NCBI RefSeq assembly: GCF_036884655.1
Contig: NC_088327.1
Coordinates: 15,736,501 to 15,800,500, forward strand
From: Musa acuminata AAA Group
Taxonomy: Eukaryota; Streptophyta; Magnoliopsida; Zingiberales; Musaceae
Direction: 5' to 3'
DNA length: 64,000 bases
The notes below the pieces were generated by a model. That model was not told where the DNA came from. It searched no databases and worked only from the letters and a program-made list of their open reading frames with translations. Positions 48,960-60,328 of this stretch are shown here, in pieces. The number at the start of each line of letters is the position of its first letter. Position 1 is the stretch's first letter. The translations under genes were made by a program, and so were the position numbers.

Positions 48960-50370
48960 ATAACTAACTGCATGCTATAATATTTTCCATATCTAATTAC
49001 CCCTACCTTTAGTCATGCCTACCTCTCACTCTCCTCAACTGTAATCACACTCCTTATCTTTCATCAAAATTCTAACCTCTTTTTTTTTTTTTTTTTTCTC
49101 AGTTAATCTCACAATCTCACCTCCCCCTCTCCTCAGCCATCGCCTCCTTCACCTTGCCTTCCATATTTTGCATTGATAAATGAGTGTGATTATTCTTGTT
49201 TATAGAATTAACTAAAGCTTCCCAAATAGAATTTTAAAAGTCCATAAAGTACCAAAAAAATAGAAACGTTGTTACACTTGTGCTGAAAGTTTGTGATACA
49301 ATAGACACCTATTCAGAATATTCGTTGTTACACTTATTCAGAATAGGTGTCCATTGCACCCCAAACTTTCGTCATAGATGGGTAACAACATTTCAATAGT
49401 AAATTTTAATTTTATGGATTTCCTAAGTTTTCTCGCACATTTTCAAGTTCATTCTATAAACAAGTATAACCAAACTGATTTTAATGTAATTCTAGAATAC
49501 TTGTCTATTGCATCTCAAATTTTCATCACAGATTAGCAACAATATCTTAATAGTGTATCTATCATTTTTAATTTTAGGGACCTTTTAAGGCTAGAATGAC
49601 ATGTTTTAATGTTGATTCTTTGAATAAGTGTTCTTCTATCATTTTTAACGTTGGAATACTTATCCATTGGACCTCAAGCTTTCACCAAAAACGGACAACT
49701 CAATAATGAGTTAATCGAATTTAATAGTTCTAATTATTTTATAATTTTTAAAACCAATTTGATATGTTTATAAGTTGATTTTATAAACTAGTTTAGCCAC
49801 GTAAATTCATTAGTGTAACTGCTAGAATAATATTCATTTCATCTCAGACTTTCACCAAATATGGGCACTAAGTATCTACATAATGAATCAATATATATTT
49901 CTAATTTTGGTTAATTTTAGGGATTTTCTAATTCTAATTTTAGATTGTTTCATATTGATTCTAAAAATAAATGTAACCATGTTCATTTATTAGTTCGTTT
50001 ATTTGTGTAATAACAAAAATAGTGTATATTATATATTAGACTTTTACAAAATATGAGAAATAATATTTCAATGATGAATAAATATTTTTTTCTAATTTTA
50101 TTTTTTGTAAAAAAATTCAATCTGCCATATTTTTTAAGATAAGGTGACAAGGACAAGCATGATGGAAGGCATAGGCGACAAGAAGTAATGGCCAAATAAA
50201 GGAAGAGAATAACAATGAAGGAGAGGGAGAAGAGTTTAACATGAAATGAGCTCACGTGTAAAGAACGACAATAGTAAAGGAGAGATGAGAGTGACGAAAA
50301 ATTGAGGGAAAACTAGTAACGAGGAGAAGAAAGAAGGAAACGATTATGGTGTTAGTAAACTAGTTAGATG
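48960..50370. repeat. Non-autonomous element with degenerate internal repeats, copy 1
   Basis: It holds five degenerate units with the core CATT(G/T)(C/G)ANCTCAAACTTTCA(C/T)CA near 49352, 49505, 49664, 49830 and 50019, spaced 153-189 bp. A purine-rich end (50130-50350, GGAAGGCATAGGCGACAAG...GAGGAGAAG) is roughly complementary to the pyrimidine-rich start (about 49020-49160), suggesting terminal inverted repeats. No transposase is seen. A second copy of the right half is at 52020-52740. Exact ends are not fixed. Confidence 0.5.
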
Positions 50371-52019
50371 AACTGGTTTGATTAGCATTATAACTAAATC
50401 CTCTAAACTAAATAATAAACCTGGCTTATCATCATATTTGCTCACACAGTATTTGATGATATTTACTTTTTCTTATCCTCACTCGATATAAATAAACTAG
50501 GGGACAAATATTCAACAGGCAAAGTGGATTAGGTCAACATGGAGCGATAAAAACTAATTGACACGTACATGAGACATTAGGTTTTGATCACGTCTATCGA
50601 TGTAACAAAAATTTGATGACACAAGCTCATGTTTGATACAAAATCAATTAAATTCGTAATTCATTAGAATTAAGATTGTTGAATTATTAAGTTTAATATT
50701 AACAATAAAATATCTATCGAATTTAAATGATCATATTGTGAGTTGATGATCATAACATGTCGTACTAATATGAATATTATCCGTTTATAAATATTACTTA
50801 AAATAATAATATCAACATAGCTACAAAATTAATATTTTCTTTCCATGGATAAAAAAAATCGTGTCCCGTTATATTAGTAAGACTGTTATCAGTTTAAAAT
50901 ATTTCTTTAAAATGATAAGATTTTTTAGAGATAAATCCGAAGAAAATTATAACATAATAGAAATTTGACGGTGATTAGGTGTATATAACGGTGTGATTTG
51001 AATGCTATTACATATTGGTCAATTGAATATAACGATATAATTTCAATGCTATTATACATTGACATTAAAGGAGATAAAGGGGACGTTAGGCATTACTAGA
51101 GTTTAATGGTTTGGAAGAGATAAGACAAGTTAAAATATTATTTGTTTGAGGGTTTAGGCTATCATCGGAGAGGAAAAACCCAAGAAAAAATCCAAAAACT
51201 CAAACTAAAATACTCTATAGGTAGAGCCACTCAAGATAGGAGAAATGCTTGTCGGGTTTTCTCAATTGAGAGTAAACAAGATTGGAGCGGTTCCATAGAA
51301 GCTGTAGCATAGGAATAAGGGTTAAAGTTTTGATACAAAGCAAGATAGCTAAGGTTCGAGAGGAAGTATAAAAGCTGACAAAGGGGTTCAATTTATGACT
51401 GAGGTGAGCAAATAATTTGCCTATAGAATAGATATTTGAGAGAGTGGAGGAAGTTAGGAGAACCAAGAGACCAAAAAAGCATGAGAGAAAGAAGAGTTAA
51501 TTGGATTTAATTTTAATGAACAGAAGTCTATTTGATAGCCATTCTAATAGTAATTAATGAGGTCGGACTAATCAATGGGATGTCTTCCACCGATCCAACA
51601 TAATAGCGAGAAAGATGAGTGATAATATTTTAAGAGATAGGGGGTGACTAATCAGGAAAAACATGCAAGGTAGGTATTTTCCCAAGCAATCACCCTTCTT
51701 AATATACTGTCTAATTATTGTAAATAATTTTGTCAACATCAGTTATTACCATTCTTGTTATTTTTTAGCATAATATATTTCCAATATTATCATTACTTTT
51801 TAGTACTTTATATTTAAAAATAAAAATATGAGGTATTTCCATGCATGCCATCTAACCTATCAAAAAGAAAAATATAGTGTATTTTCACATCTCATTTAAG
51901 TTGTAGTACTCCTTGTATTGCTTTACATATTAATAGATCAGATATTTTGCATTGGTTAGCAGTAAACTCATTTTCAAATTAAATATAAAAATATATATTT
52001 TAACTTCAGAATGCTTATG
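50371..52019. other. Unassigned AT-rich spacer
   Basis: No coding signal. A stretch around 50940-51700 has a repeated phrase (TATAACG(G/A)TGT(G/A)ATTT(G/C)AATGCTATTA, twice near 50985 and 51030) and may be LTR-like, but I cannot match it to a family. Confidence 0.3.
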
Positions 52020-52740
52020 TCAAAATTTTAAAGTCTATCATTTTAACTTCAGAATACTTAGAATACTTATTGATTGGACCTCAAACTTTCACCAAAAATG
52101 GACAAACAGCTCAATAATAAATACATAGGATTTAATATTGTTTAATATTTATCAATTTTTAAATCAAAATTGACATGTTTTTAGATTAATTTTATGAACA
52201 AATTTAACCACACACATTTATCAATTTAACCATTGGAATAATATTCATTTCATCTCATACTTTCACCAAATATGGGTGATAGTATCTTAATAATGAATCA
52301 ATATTTTTTTCTAATTTATGGTAATATTAGAGATTTTTACAGTATAATTCGAGAAATTTTGATATTCTTAATGAAAATAAATGCATAAATGCAACCATGT
52401 TCATTTTTTAATGTATCAATAAAAATGAAGTCCATTATACTCTAGACTTTACCCAAATATGAGATACAACATTTCAAAGGTGAATCAATATTTTTTCAAA
52501 GTTTGCTAATTTTAAGATTTTCTAAGCTTAATCTAGCATATTTTTTAAATGAAGCAACATGGGTGAGTATAGAAAGCATATAGGTCGATGAGAGATAGTA
52601 CTAAAAGAAAGGGAGAGACTGAGTGGCTAAAGGCGGAGAGAATAACAAAATAGTGTAAAAGAAGAAATGAATATATTCGAAAATTAAGAAGCTATTAATG
52701 ATGAGGAGAAAGATATAAGAGCATCATGGAAATGGAAGGC
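52020..52740. repeat. Non-autonomous element, copy 2 (right part)
   Basis: It follows 49640-50350 in the same order: ATTGGACCTCAAACTTTCACC at 52072, TTCATTTCATCTCATACTTTCACC at 52241, TCTAGACTTTACCCAAATATGAG near 52441, then a purine-rich tail GGGAGAGACTGAGTGGC...GATGAGGAGAAAG. It is diverged from copy 1. Confidence 0.6.
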
Positions 52741-52745
52741 GAAAA

Positions 52746-53615
52746 TGTTAGGATCGGAGCGGCACTAAGAGGGGGGGGGGGGGGGTGAATTAGTGCAGCG
52801 GTAATGTACGATAAACTTTCGACAATTTAAAAACTTTCGGAAACTTCGTACGATAAAAGCAACGTTTCGTTTGAAACCGTTTCAATTGCATTTTAACTTG
52901 AAGGCATACGTAAGAAGGAGACAAAGAAGTAGAGCATCAAAGTGAAGATGGTTTGCAGTAATATAAATGACAATAAGATAAACGCAAACCGATTTATAGT
53001 GGTTCGGTCATGCGACCTACATCCACTTGCGAAGCCTTCTTCGATGAGGCTTCCAACTTCCACTAGCAAATCACTTTGAAGGGGAAGGACAAATACCCCT
53101 CTTACAACTTTTTACAAGTGGTTCACTCTCTTACAAATTTTCAAAGAGAAAGGAGGTGAACACTCAAGCAATTGAAAACAAGACTTGCTAAGACTTTGCT
53201 AAGGCTCTTATCTCAATCTATTGCTTTGCAAAAGTTGTATTCTCTGCTGAGAAATGAGGGGTATTTATAGGCCCCAAGAGGATTTAAATTTGGGCTCCAA
53301 ATTTTGAATTCTCTTGGGTTTCCGAGGCCGGCGGTGCCACCGCCGGACCTCTTGGGTGTTGGGCGGCTTGTTGCCCAATCGGCGGTTGACCTCCGCAACC
53401 CCGATATCCTTGGCGCAATTCCGCTCTCCTTGGCCCGATGCCCAACGTCCGAAGCCTTCTGCCGTCCAATATCCTGGCGTGATCTCCTCCGGCGAACGTT
53501 AACTCCTCCTGCGTCAACTGTCTAATCCTGATCGAGTAGACCTGCATCACTCAAAATGCAGTTAAACATCTAAACACAATCAATTAGTTTCATCATCAAA
53601 ATCTGAGATTTAATA
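52746..53615 (-). mobile_element. 3' LTR of a minus-strand copia element (family B), shortened
   Basis: On the minus strand it starts at 53615 (TATTAAATCTCAGATTTTGATG, expected TGTTGAATC) and ends ...CGATCCTAACA at 52746. Its inner 600 bp are nearly identical to 58088-58685. Beyond GGACCTCTTGGGTG it jumps to sequence matching the outer part of the family B LTR, so an internal stretch of the LTR is deleted. It carries a G15 run at 52771-52785 where the partner has GGGTGGGG. The frames at 53213-53550 are by-products. Confidence 0.85.
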
Positions 53616-56577
53616 ATCTCTCCCTTTCTGATGATGACAACTAATTGATGACTAACGGAGTTAACCTTAACTCCCCGGAGTTTAACCAAACTCCCCCTAT
53701 CAATATGTCGTATTGATAGAAACTCTTGGATTCAAAAATCTAAGCAACATGTCATGATCAAATCATGACATGACCTCAACATACTTCTCCCCCTTTGTCA
53801 TCAACAAAAAGGAGAAGTGTCACTTTCTATGTGTTTGAGAGATGAATTCAACTTATTGCATGAAAAACATAATATCAAGTTTTATCATCATGCAATCTAA
53901 CGATTAAAGATGTGTAAGTTTAGCATGTTTGGTCTTCTTGAGATAGCTATTGATTGCTTCTCTTTAGACTACTAGCTAGCTGTTTTCACGATATGCAAGT
54001 TGCAAGCTAGCAAATTTTTGCTTCCTTTGCAATGTTTGAGCTAGCAATTTTGCTTCTGTAGCAAGTTAGCATATTTTGCATTTTGAGATAGCAACTATTT
54101 GCTTCTCTTTAGACTATAAGCTAGCAATTTTTACGATATGCAAGTTTTACTACATACAAGCTAGCAAAAAATTACGAAAGCAAATACAAGATAACTTTCT
54201 TGCTTCCTATTGCAATGTGCAAGTTGCAAGTTTTGCTTCTTTTGCAATATGCAAGTTTTCAAATTTTGCATCTTGAGCGAGCAATATTTCTCCCCCTTTA
54301 TCATTGTCAAAAAGAAAAGAAGAATACAGTTTTGTAGTTCTTTTTCCTTTTACAACGATTTCAAAATCATGACAAAGGACGAATAATCAAGTTATGAATG
54401 TCAAGACAATTTTTCATCATGAATATTTTATCATTGCATGCATCATTATCATAAGTTGAAGTATTACATGCATAATATCATATCATCATTCATAATTACA
54501 TTAATGTTTCAATATAGCAATTTCTTCTCAGAATGTGTAACTTAGCACTCATTGCTTTTCTTGATATTTGCGAGCTAGCTAGCAAAATTTGCTCCCCCTA
54601 TGTCATTATCAAATAGAAGGGAATAACAATACAATAGTGTAATTCATTTTCCTTTACTATAATCTTCAAATCATGACAGGGGTTAAGTGTCAATCTTATT
54701 TGTGCATCATTATATTTTCAAATTAAAATATACATATTTTCAAAAACCTTATATTTCATTCATGCACGATATTGAATAAATCGATCGACATTATGAGGAT
54801 ATCATACATGATACTAAAATTTTTAACTATTTATCAACATTTTGATCATGATACCAAACAATCATCATTTAGAGCATTCATGATACAAAACATTAAATCA
54901 ACATTTATCATTTTAACAAAAACTCGTAGCATTTTAAATCATGATTTACATCATATGCAATACATCACATCATAATTAGAAAGCACAAGTATTGTATGCA
55001 TCATTGCAAATCATAAATATTTCATGATGGTATAAATTTTGTCAAATTATATCCTACCATACATGATCAAAACTTCTCCCCGTTTTATCATTGAAAACAA
55101 GAAAGAAGTAGGGAAGAGCATAAAAGTCAATTATTTCAAGGCATTTATATCATAGATATAAAAAAATCATATAATCAAAGATAAGACCATTTGAATACCA
55201 AAAGACATGATTTATTTTATCAAATCTCTTCCTTTTATAAATAACAAAAATTGTAGGTGTACAAAGAAGAGATTGTGATTAAAAAAGAATCTCAAGTAGT
55301 AAATCCAAGAAATCAAGATCATAATTTAAATACAAACTCATTCAAATTCAAATCGTCAAATTCATCAAAATCTCAACATTACTTTCAATAGATTCAAAAT
55401 GGTATACATATATTTATCATAATAATCATCAAGATCAATAAGATAGAGAAAATTAATTTTTCAAGGAAAAAATAATTTTCTCTTTTTAGTTGTTTCAATT
55501 CATATGATTTTATTTCATTTATGCCAAATAAAAACATGTATCATGTTTAAAACCGAAAGTGTAAGATTTATTACAACAAAGATCAATAAGGCACTTCCAT
55601 TATAGTAAAAATCAATAATCTGTAAATCGTAAGATTCATCATGCATAATTTTAAAATTTATTAAGCATGATCATTATGCATGACACTAAAACATGGTTTC
55701 AAAATGTTTAATATTTTCATTACATAATTTCATCATTATGCATCATCATATTTTCAAATTCGAACATGCACAATTTCAAAACTATATCTTTTATTTTTCA
55801 TACATGATACAAATAATTCAATCATCAATATTGGCATATCATACATGGTATTCAAGCATTCATGATAAATCATTTTGGCAACATGATCATAGATATTCAA
55901 ATGATAGTATCTAAATGTCAAAATTCATTACATCCTATCATGCATGATCATTAACTTCTTATTTAACTTTCATGCATTATTTCATTTCATCACATAAGGA
56001 ATATCAAGAAGAGTTATTGGGTGATGAGATAAATATTTCATGAGTACAAGGAATTGCATAAAAATCATATCATAAAAAGATAATAACAGAAGACACGTTT
56101 TGTTTTGAAAAATCTCCTCTTAAATAATCAAGGAAAAATCTTAGGAGATCATGATATAGATAAAATTCATTCAATCTTAGAATAAGATATTAATTCAAGC
56201 ATATAAAATTTCTCAATTCATTATGAATCATAAAAAGAATTGTGGTTCCGAAATATCACGATTCATTTAGGAAAATTTTCTCTTTAGTGCACGATAAGAA
56301 GAAATATAGCAATGATACCAATCATAATTCATTTGGATAATAGATGCTAAAAGCGAACATTGAGGATACAAGATCTTGATTTTTATAGAGTAAATCTCAA
56401 GTTATAAATCTCGAAAATCAAGATAAAGCTCATTCAAATTCAAATCATCAAATCAAAATCATTTTCAAGATATTCATAAAAAGATGATAAAATAGATTCA
56501 TCAAACCAAGAATTTTCAAGAAAAATACTTTTATCTATTTAGTTGTTTCATATAAGCATGCCTTTATCCTTTTTGTG

Positions 56578-56634
<57 letters not shown>

Positions 56635-57137
56635 TCAATCATTTAGGATCGAAAAATAAATTTCTTCATAACAACCATCAAGATCATTATGTATAACTTT
56701 TAAAATCTCATGCATAAAATGGTATTAAAACATTTAATATTTTCATTTCATCATTTTGCATTGGTTTTATTGAACATAATTTTGAATGATTCTTATAGAT
56801 AACTAAAACTTCTTTAGTTTTAATTTATATGATTGACTTTATCTTAGCATGCTCAAATTTTGTTCATATGTCAATACCATACATCATGTTTAAAAACCAA
56901 AGACAAAGTTAAAAAAAAATCATCAAGCCTTCCTTTCAAAAGTCATGCATCGTCATTGAAAATCAATATAGAAATCGTCAAAATACACATTCTTGCTTCT
57001 CAAGCACATACATAAAATTAATCTTACTAGGTGTATAAGCATTAGATTTATATCTAACATTTTATTGCATTAACATAACACATGCAATTTTCAAGAAAAT
57101 TAATCCTAAACTAAATTAAAAATAACTCATGAAAGTA
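53616..57137 (-). mobile_element. Non-coding internal region of the copia element
   Basis: 3.5 kb of AT-rich sequence where integrase, reverse transcriptase and RNase H should be; none is present. The true PPT lies next to the LTR (minus strand GAAAGGGAGAGAT at 53616-53628). Similar motifs recur: minus-strand ATGACAAAGGGGGAG at about 53788-53802, and related forms at 54291-54305, 54591-54605 and 55077-55092, each flanked by an A/G-rich arm. Degenerate repeats of TTTGCTTCNNTTGCAAT(A/G)TGCAAG type fill 53990-54280. No gene is seen. Confidence 0.6.
56581..56632. repeat. (AT)n microsatellite
   Basis: Twenty-six uninterrupted AT units. Confidence 0.95.
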
Positions 57138-58037
57138 TTATGTAATTTCGAAATAAATTAGGGGGATTTCGATTACCTCATTGTTGAAAGTGGTTGAGGC
57201 GTAGTTTGCCACCTCGCCTTTCTTGATTTTCTCCTCGTCTTCGGAAGAGCTCAATTCATCCCAATTTTTATTCTTCTTGTGTTCAAAGCAAATAGTTCCA
57301 TTCTTTTTTCTTTTTAATTTTTGTTTTATTTGTAGTTTAAGTTCATCATCACTTGAGCTTATGCTCGAGTGGTCTTCATGTGTTCTATATCCGAAATCCT
57401 TCCTGTCCTTTGGAAGGTTGTTCTCGAGTTTCCTTTTTGTCATTAGAGACCCAATAAGTTCTTCGAGAGAGAATGTTTTAAGGTCATTGGCCTCTTGAAT
57501 GGCCGTAACTTTTGGATCCCAACTTTTTGGAAGGGATCTTAAGATTTTAGTGATTAGTTCAAAATTAGAAAAACTTTTACCAAGAGCTTTGAGTCCATTG
57601 ATGACATCCGTGAAACGGGTGTACATGTCTCCGATGGACTCACTTGGTTTCATCCGGAAAAGTTCGTAAGAATACACAAGAATATTGATTTTGGACTCTT
57701 TCACTCGGCTAGTACCTTAATGAGTGACCTCTAGAGTTCTCCAAATATAAAAAACCGAGTCACACATCGAAATGCGATTAAATTCATTTTTATTAAGTGC
57801 ACAATATAAGGCATTCATAGCCTTTGCATTTAGAGAAAACATCTTCTTCTCCAAATCATTCCAATGGTTCATTGGGAGAGAAGACATTTCAAATCCATTT
57901 TCGACTATATGCCATAAATTCAAACCCAAAGAAAGTAAGAAAACTCTCATTCGAGTTTTCCAACAAGTGTAGTTCGTCCCATTGAAAAAGGGAGGGCGAA
58001 TGAGAGAGTGACCTTCCTGAAAGCCATAAAGAGACAT
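57138..58037 (-). pseudogene. Ty1/copia gag (UBN2 type), one nonsense mutation
   Basis: The minus-strand frame starts at 58037 with MSLYGFQEGHSL, then RPPFFNGTNYTCWKTRM and SVFYIWRTLEVTH. After a TAA at 57717-57719 the same frame continues GTSRVKESKINILVYSYELFRM, SIGDMYTRFTDVINGLKALGK, LRSLPKSWDPKVTAI and FSLEELIGSLMTKR. This is the capsid region of plant copia elements. The zinc knuckle expected after the basic KQKLKRKK stretch is not there; only ICFEHKKNKN remains before the acidic SSSEDEE segment. The protein ends soon after (stop near 57138). The TAA probably replaced a Glu codon. The lineage may be SIRE/Maximus-like, from the LTR start and layout, at low confidence. Confidence 0.85.
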
Positions 58038-58072
58038 TTCTATTTGGGTGTTAAACCAAAGTAGAAAACTGT

Positions 58073-58085
58073 GGCTCTGATACCA
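58073..58085 (-). other. Primer-binding site of the family B copia element
   Basis: The minus strand reads TGGTATCAGAGCC two bases after the LTR end at 58088, and gag starts 35 bp further on. This orients the element on the minus strand. Confidence 0.9.
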
Positions 58086-58087
58086 AT

Positions 58088-59430
58088 TATTAGGATCGAA
58101 GCGGCACTAAGAGGGTGGGGTGAATTAGTGCAGCGGTAAAGTACGATAAACTTTCGACGATTTAAACACTTTCGGAAACTTCGTACGATAAAAGCAACGT
58201 TTCGTTTGAAACTGTTTCAATTGCATTTTAACTTGAAGGCATACGTAAGAAGGAGACAAAGAAGTAGAGCATCAAAGTGAAGATGGTTTGCAGTAATATA
58301 AATGACAATAAGATAAATGCAAACCGATTTATAGTGGTTCGGTCATGCGACCTACATCCACTTGCGAAGCCTTCTTCGATTAGGCTTCCAACTTCCACTA
58401 GCAAATCACTTTGAAGGGGAAGGACAAATACCCCTCTTACAACCTTTTACAAGTGGTTCACTCTCTTACAAATTTTCAAAAGAGAAAGAAAGAGGTGAAC
58501 ACTCAAGCAATTGAAAATAAGACTTGCTAAGACTTTGCTAAGGTTCTTATCTCAATCTATTGCTTTGCAAAAGTTGTATTCTCTGCTGAGAAATGAGGGG
58601 TATTTATAGGCCCCAAGAGGATTTAAATTTGGGCTCTAAATTTTGAATTCTCTTGGGTTTCCGAGGCCGACGGTGCCACCGCCTGTTAGTGTCTGACACT
58701 GACAGTGTACTGGCGGTGCCACCGCCGGACCTCTCGGGTGCTGGGCGGTGCCACTGCTCAGTCCAGCGGTGCCACCGCTCAGTTCTCGGGTTTTGGGCGG
58801 TGCCACCGCCTACACTATTTTAGCTCACTGGTTGGGCTCTAAACTTGGCCCAAACCAGTCCGAACTCGAGCCCAATTGGCCCCTACTTGGGTTATAGGAT
58901 TAACACCTAATCCTAACCCTAATTAATGTGCTAACTATGAATTTAAAGATATTTTCTAAGCTATTACAAAGTTCATAAGTCAAGACTTCTTTCGGCGAGC
59001 TTCCGGCGAACTTCCGGCGGTCTTCCGATAAACTCTCGGAAACCATTCTACGGACTCCCGACAAGCTCCTAGACTTCACGATTTGATCTTGACGAGTTCC
59101 AACGAGCTTCTTCAGCAAGCTCCGATCTTTCTCAGCGAGCTCCGCGAACTTCCAATGAACCTTCCGGCGAGCTTCCGAAAAACCCTTCGGCAAGCTCCCT
59201 ACTCATTCTCGGCTAGTTCCAGCAGTATTCCCGACAAACCTTCGGACTTCCGTCGAACTCTCGAACTCGCAACGAATCCTTCGCGCTTGACTCCGACACT
59301 TTGATTCGCTTTATGTCTTCATCGTTATCGTAGTTATTCCTGCACACACAAGCTAAAACTCTACTCCGATCTAGACAATTATTACAATGCGAATTGACAT
59401 TCTGTTGCTCGGCACATCATTGGTTGGCGC
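58088..59430 (-). mobile_element. 5' LTR of the family B copia element, cut by a gypsy insertion
   Basis: The inner end at 58088 reads (minus strand) CGATCCTAATA instead of CCTAACA, so the terminal CA has decayed to TA. It contains a GC-rich block at 58670-58820 with repeated GGCGGTGCCACCGCC palindromes and, at 58985-59290, an array of CGA(G/A)CTTCCGGCGAACTTCC type. A likely TATA signal, TATTTATAGGCC (minus CTATAAATA), is near 58600. At 59431 a gypsy LTR begins, and the outer start of this LTR is not in the window. The open frames at 58900-59304 are not genes. Confidence 0.8.
58670..58820. repeat. GGCGGTGCCACCGCC palindromic repeat block
   Basis: At least five copies or variants of the palindrome GGCGGTGCCACCGCC (CGGTGCCACCGCC, GGCGGTGCCACTGCT, GCGGTGCCACCGCT, GGCGGTGCCACCGCC) are spaced 20-50 bp. 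They lie in the LTR and can form hairpins in RNA. The partner LTR at 52746 keeps only one. Confidence 0.85.
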
Positions 59431-59816
59431 TGTTAGGACTCTAGCTAGGAGAGTCCTAATTGAGAGGGACATTCTGTTAGGACTCTAGCTAAGAGAGTCC
59501 TAATTGAGAGGGACATTCATATAGGGGATTTTTTCTTAAGAGAAGAATTAGGAGTTGTAAGGGAATAGGAGTCTTGAGTAGGAGTCCTATTAGGAGTTGG
59601 TTAGAAGTAAGAGTCTTAAGTAAGAGTCCTATTAGGAGTAAGGGTTTAGAAGCCCTATAAATAGCCATGTATTCCTTCTCTTTTCATAAGCAATAGATGA
59701 ATCTTTTCTGCAGCCTTTGAGCAGCAACTTGGAGGGAGGAACCCCTATAGAGTTCCAAGGAGGCCGATCCCTTAAAGAGATCAACCTCAAGTTTAGAATA
59801 TGCAAGGGTTCTAACA
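59431..59816 (+). mobile_element. 5' LTR of a Ty3/gypsy element
   Basis: TGTTAGGACTC at the start and GGTTCTAACA at the end form short inverted termini, followed after two bases by a primer-binding site. The first 44 bp (59431-59474) are repeated in tandem with one change (59475-59518), so the LTR is 386 bp, or 342 bp if only the second copy belongs to it. CCTATAAATAGCC at about 59655 is a likely TATA box. The LTR sits inside the family B copia LTR. Confidence 0.85.
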
Positions 59817-59818
59817 CC

Positions 59819-59830
59819 TGGTATCAGAGC
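59819..59830 (+). other. Primer-binding site of the gypsy element
   Basis: TGGTATCAGAGC, the initiator tRNA-Met type, two bases after the LTR. Confidence 0.9.
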
Positions 59831-60328
59831 AGCATTCTTGGCATCTCGCTGCCCTTCCACTGCAATCCATCAACCCTCCACAACCGCCCAAAGCAATTCC
59901 CACAATTGCTTAAAAGATCGTCGCCAAATTCCGCCATCATCTCCACCACCACGGATCATCCCGTGAATTGCAACAGGTTCTGGTTTCCTACCTTACTGCT
60001 GCTGCAATTTAGTTATCCCTATCCGGAAATCCAAAAAAAAAAATAATTGTTCCTATATTGCTGCATAAACTTTTCGTCACAAAGTTTTCATCTCTACAAC
60101 GAAAGATACATTGCAGAATTTCAGCCGCATAGCACTGTTTGTTTGATCTTGATACTATATTTTCTCTGTCATATAAACTAAGATATTACTGTCAATTCCC
60201 TCCTCAAATATCTCAAATTTTTGGTGGAGATTTCGTCGAGAAACCACTGTTTCTTTGATGATAATTCTGCTCTTACAAGACAACACAATTCTGCAGCAAA
60301 CTTTCACTGATTTCTATCAAACTTATAC
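59831..60328 (+). other. Leader of the gypsy element
   Basis: About 500 bp between the primer-binding site and the gag start. It is AT-rich and has an A run at 60032-60042. The open frame 59717-60046 spans the LTR and leader and is not a gene. Confidence 0.6.

Noticed and set aside
53213..53550. Frames of 61-88 aa at the GC-rich end of an LTR
   Set aside because: They are fully inside the family B copia LTR, and the same region in the partner LTR has lost the frame.
57223..57498. A 91-aa plus-strand frame rich in Ser/Phe
   Set aside because: It is the antisense shadow of the copia gag.
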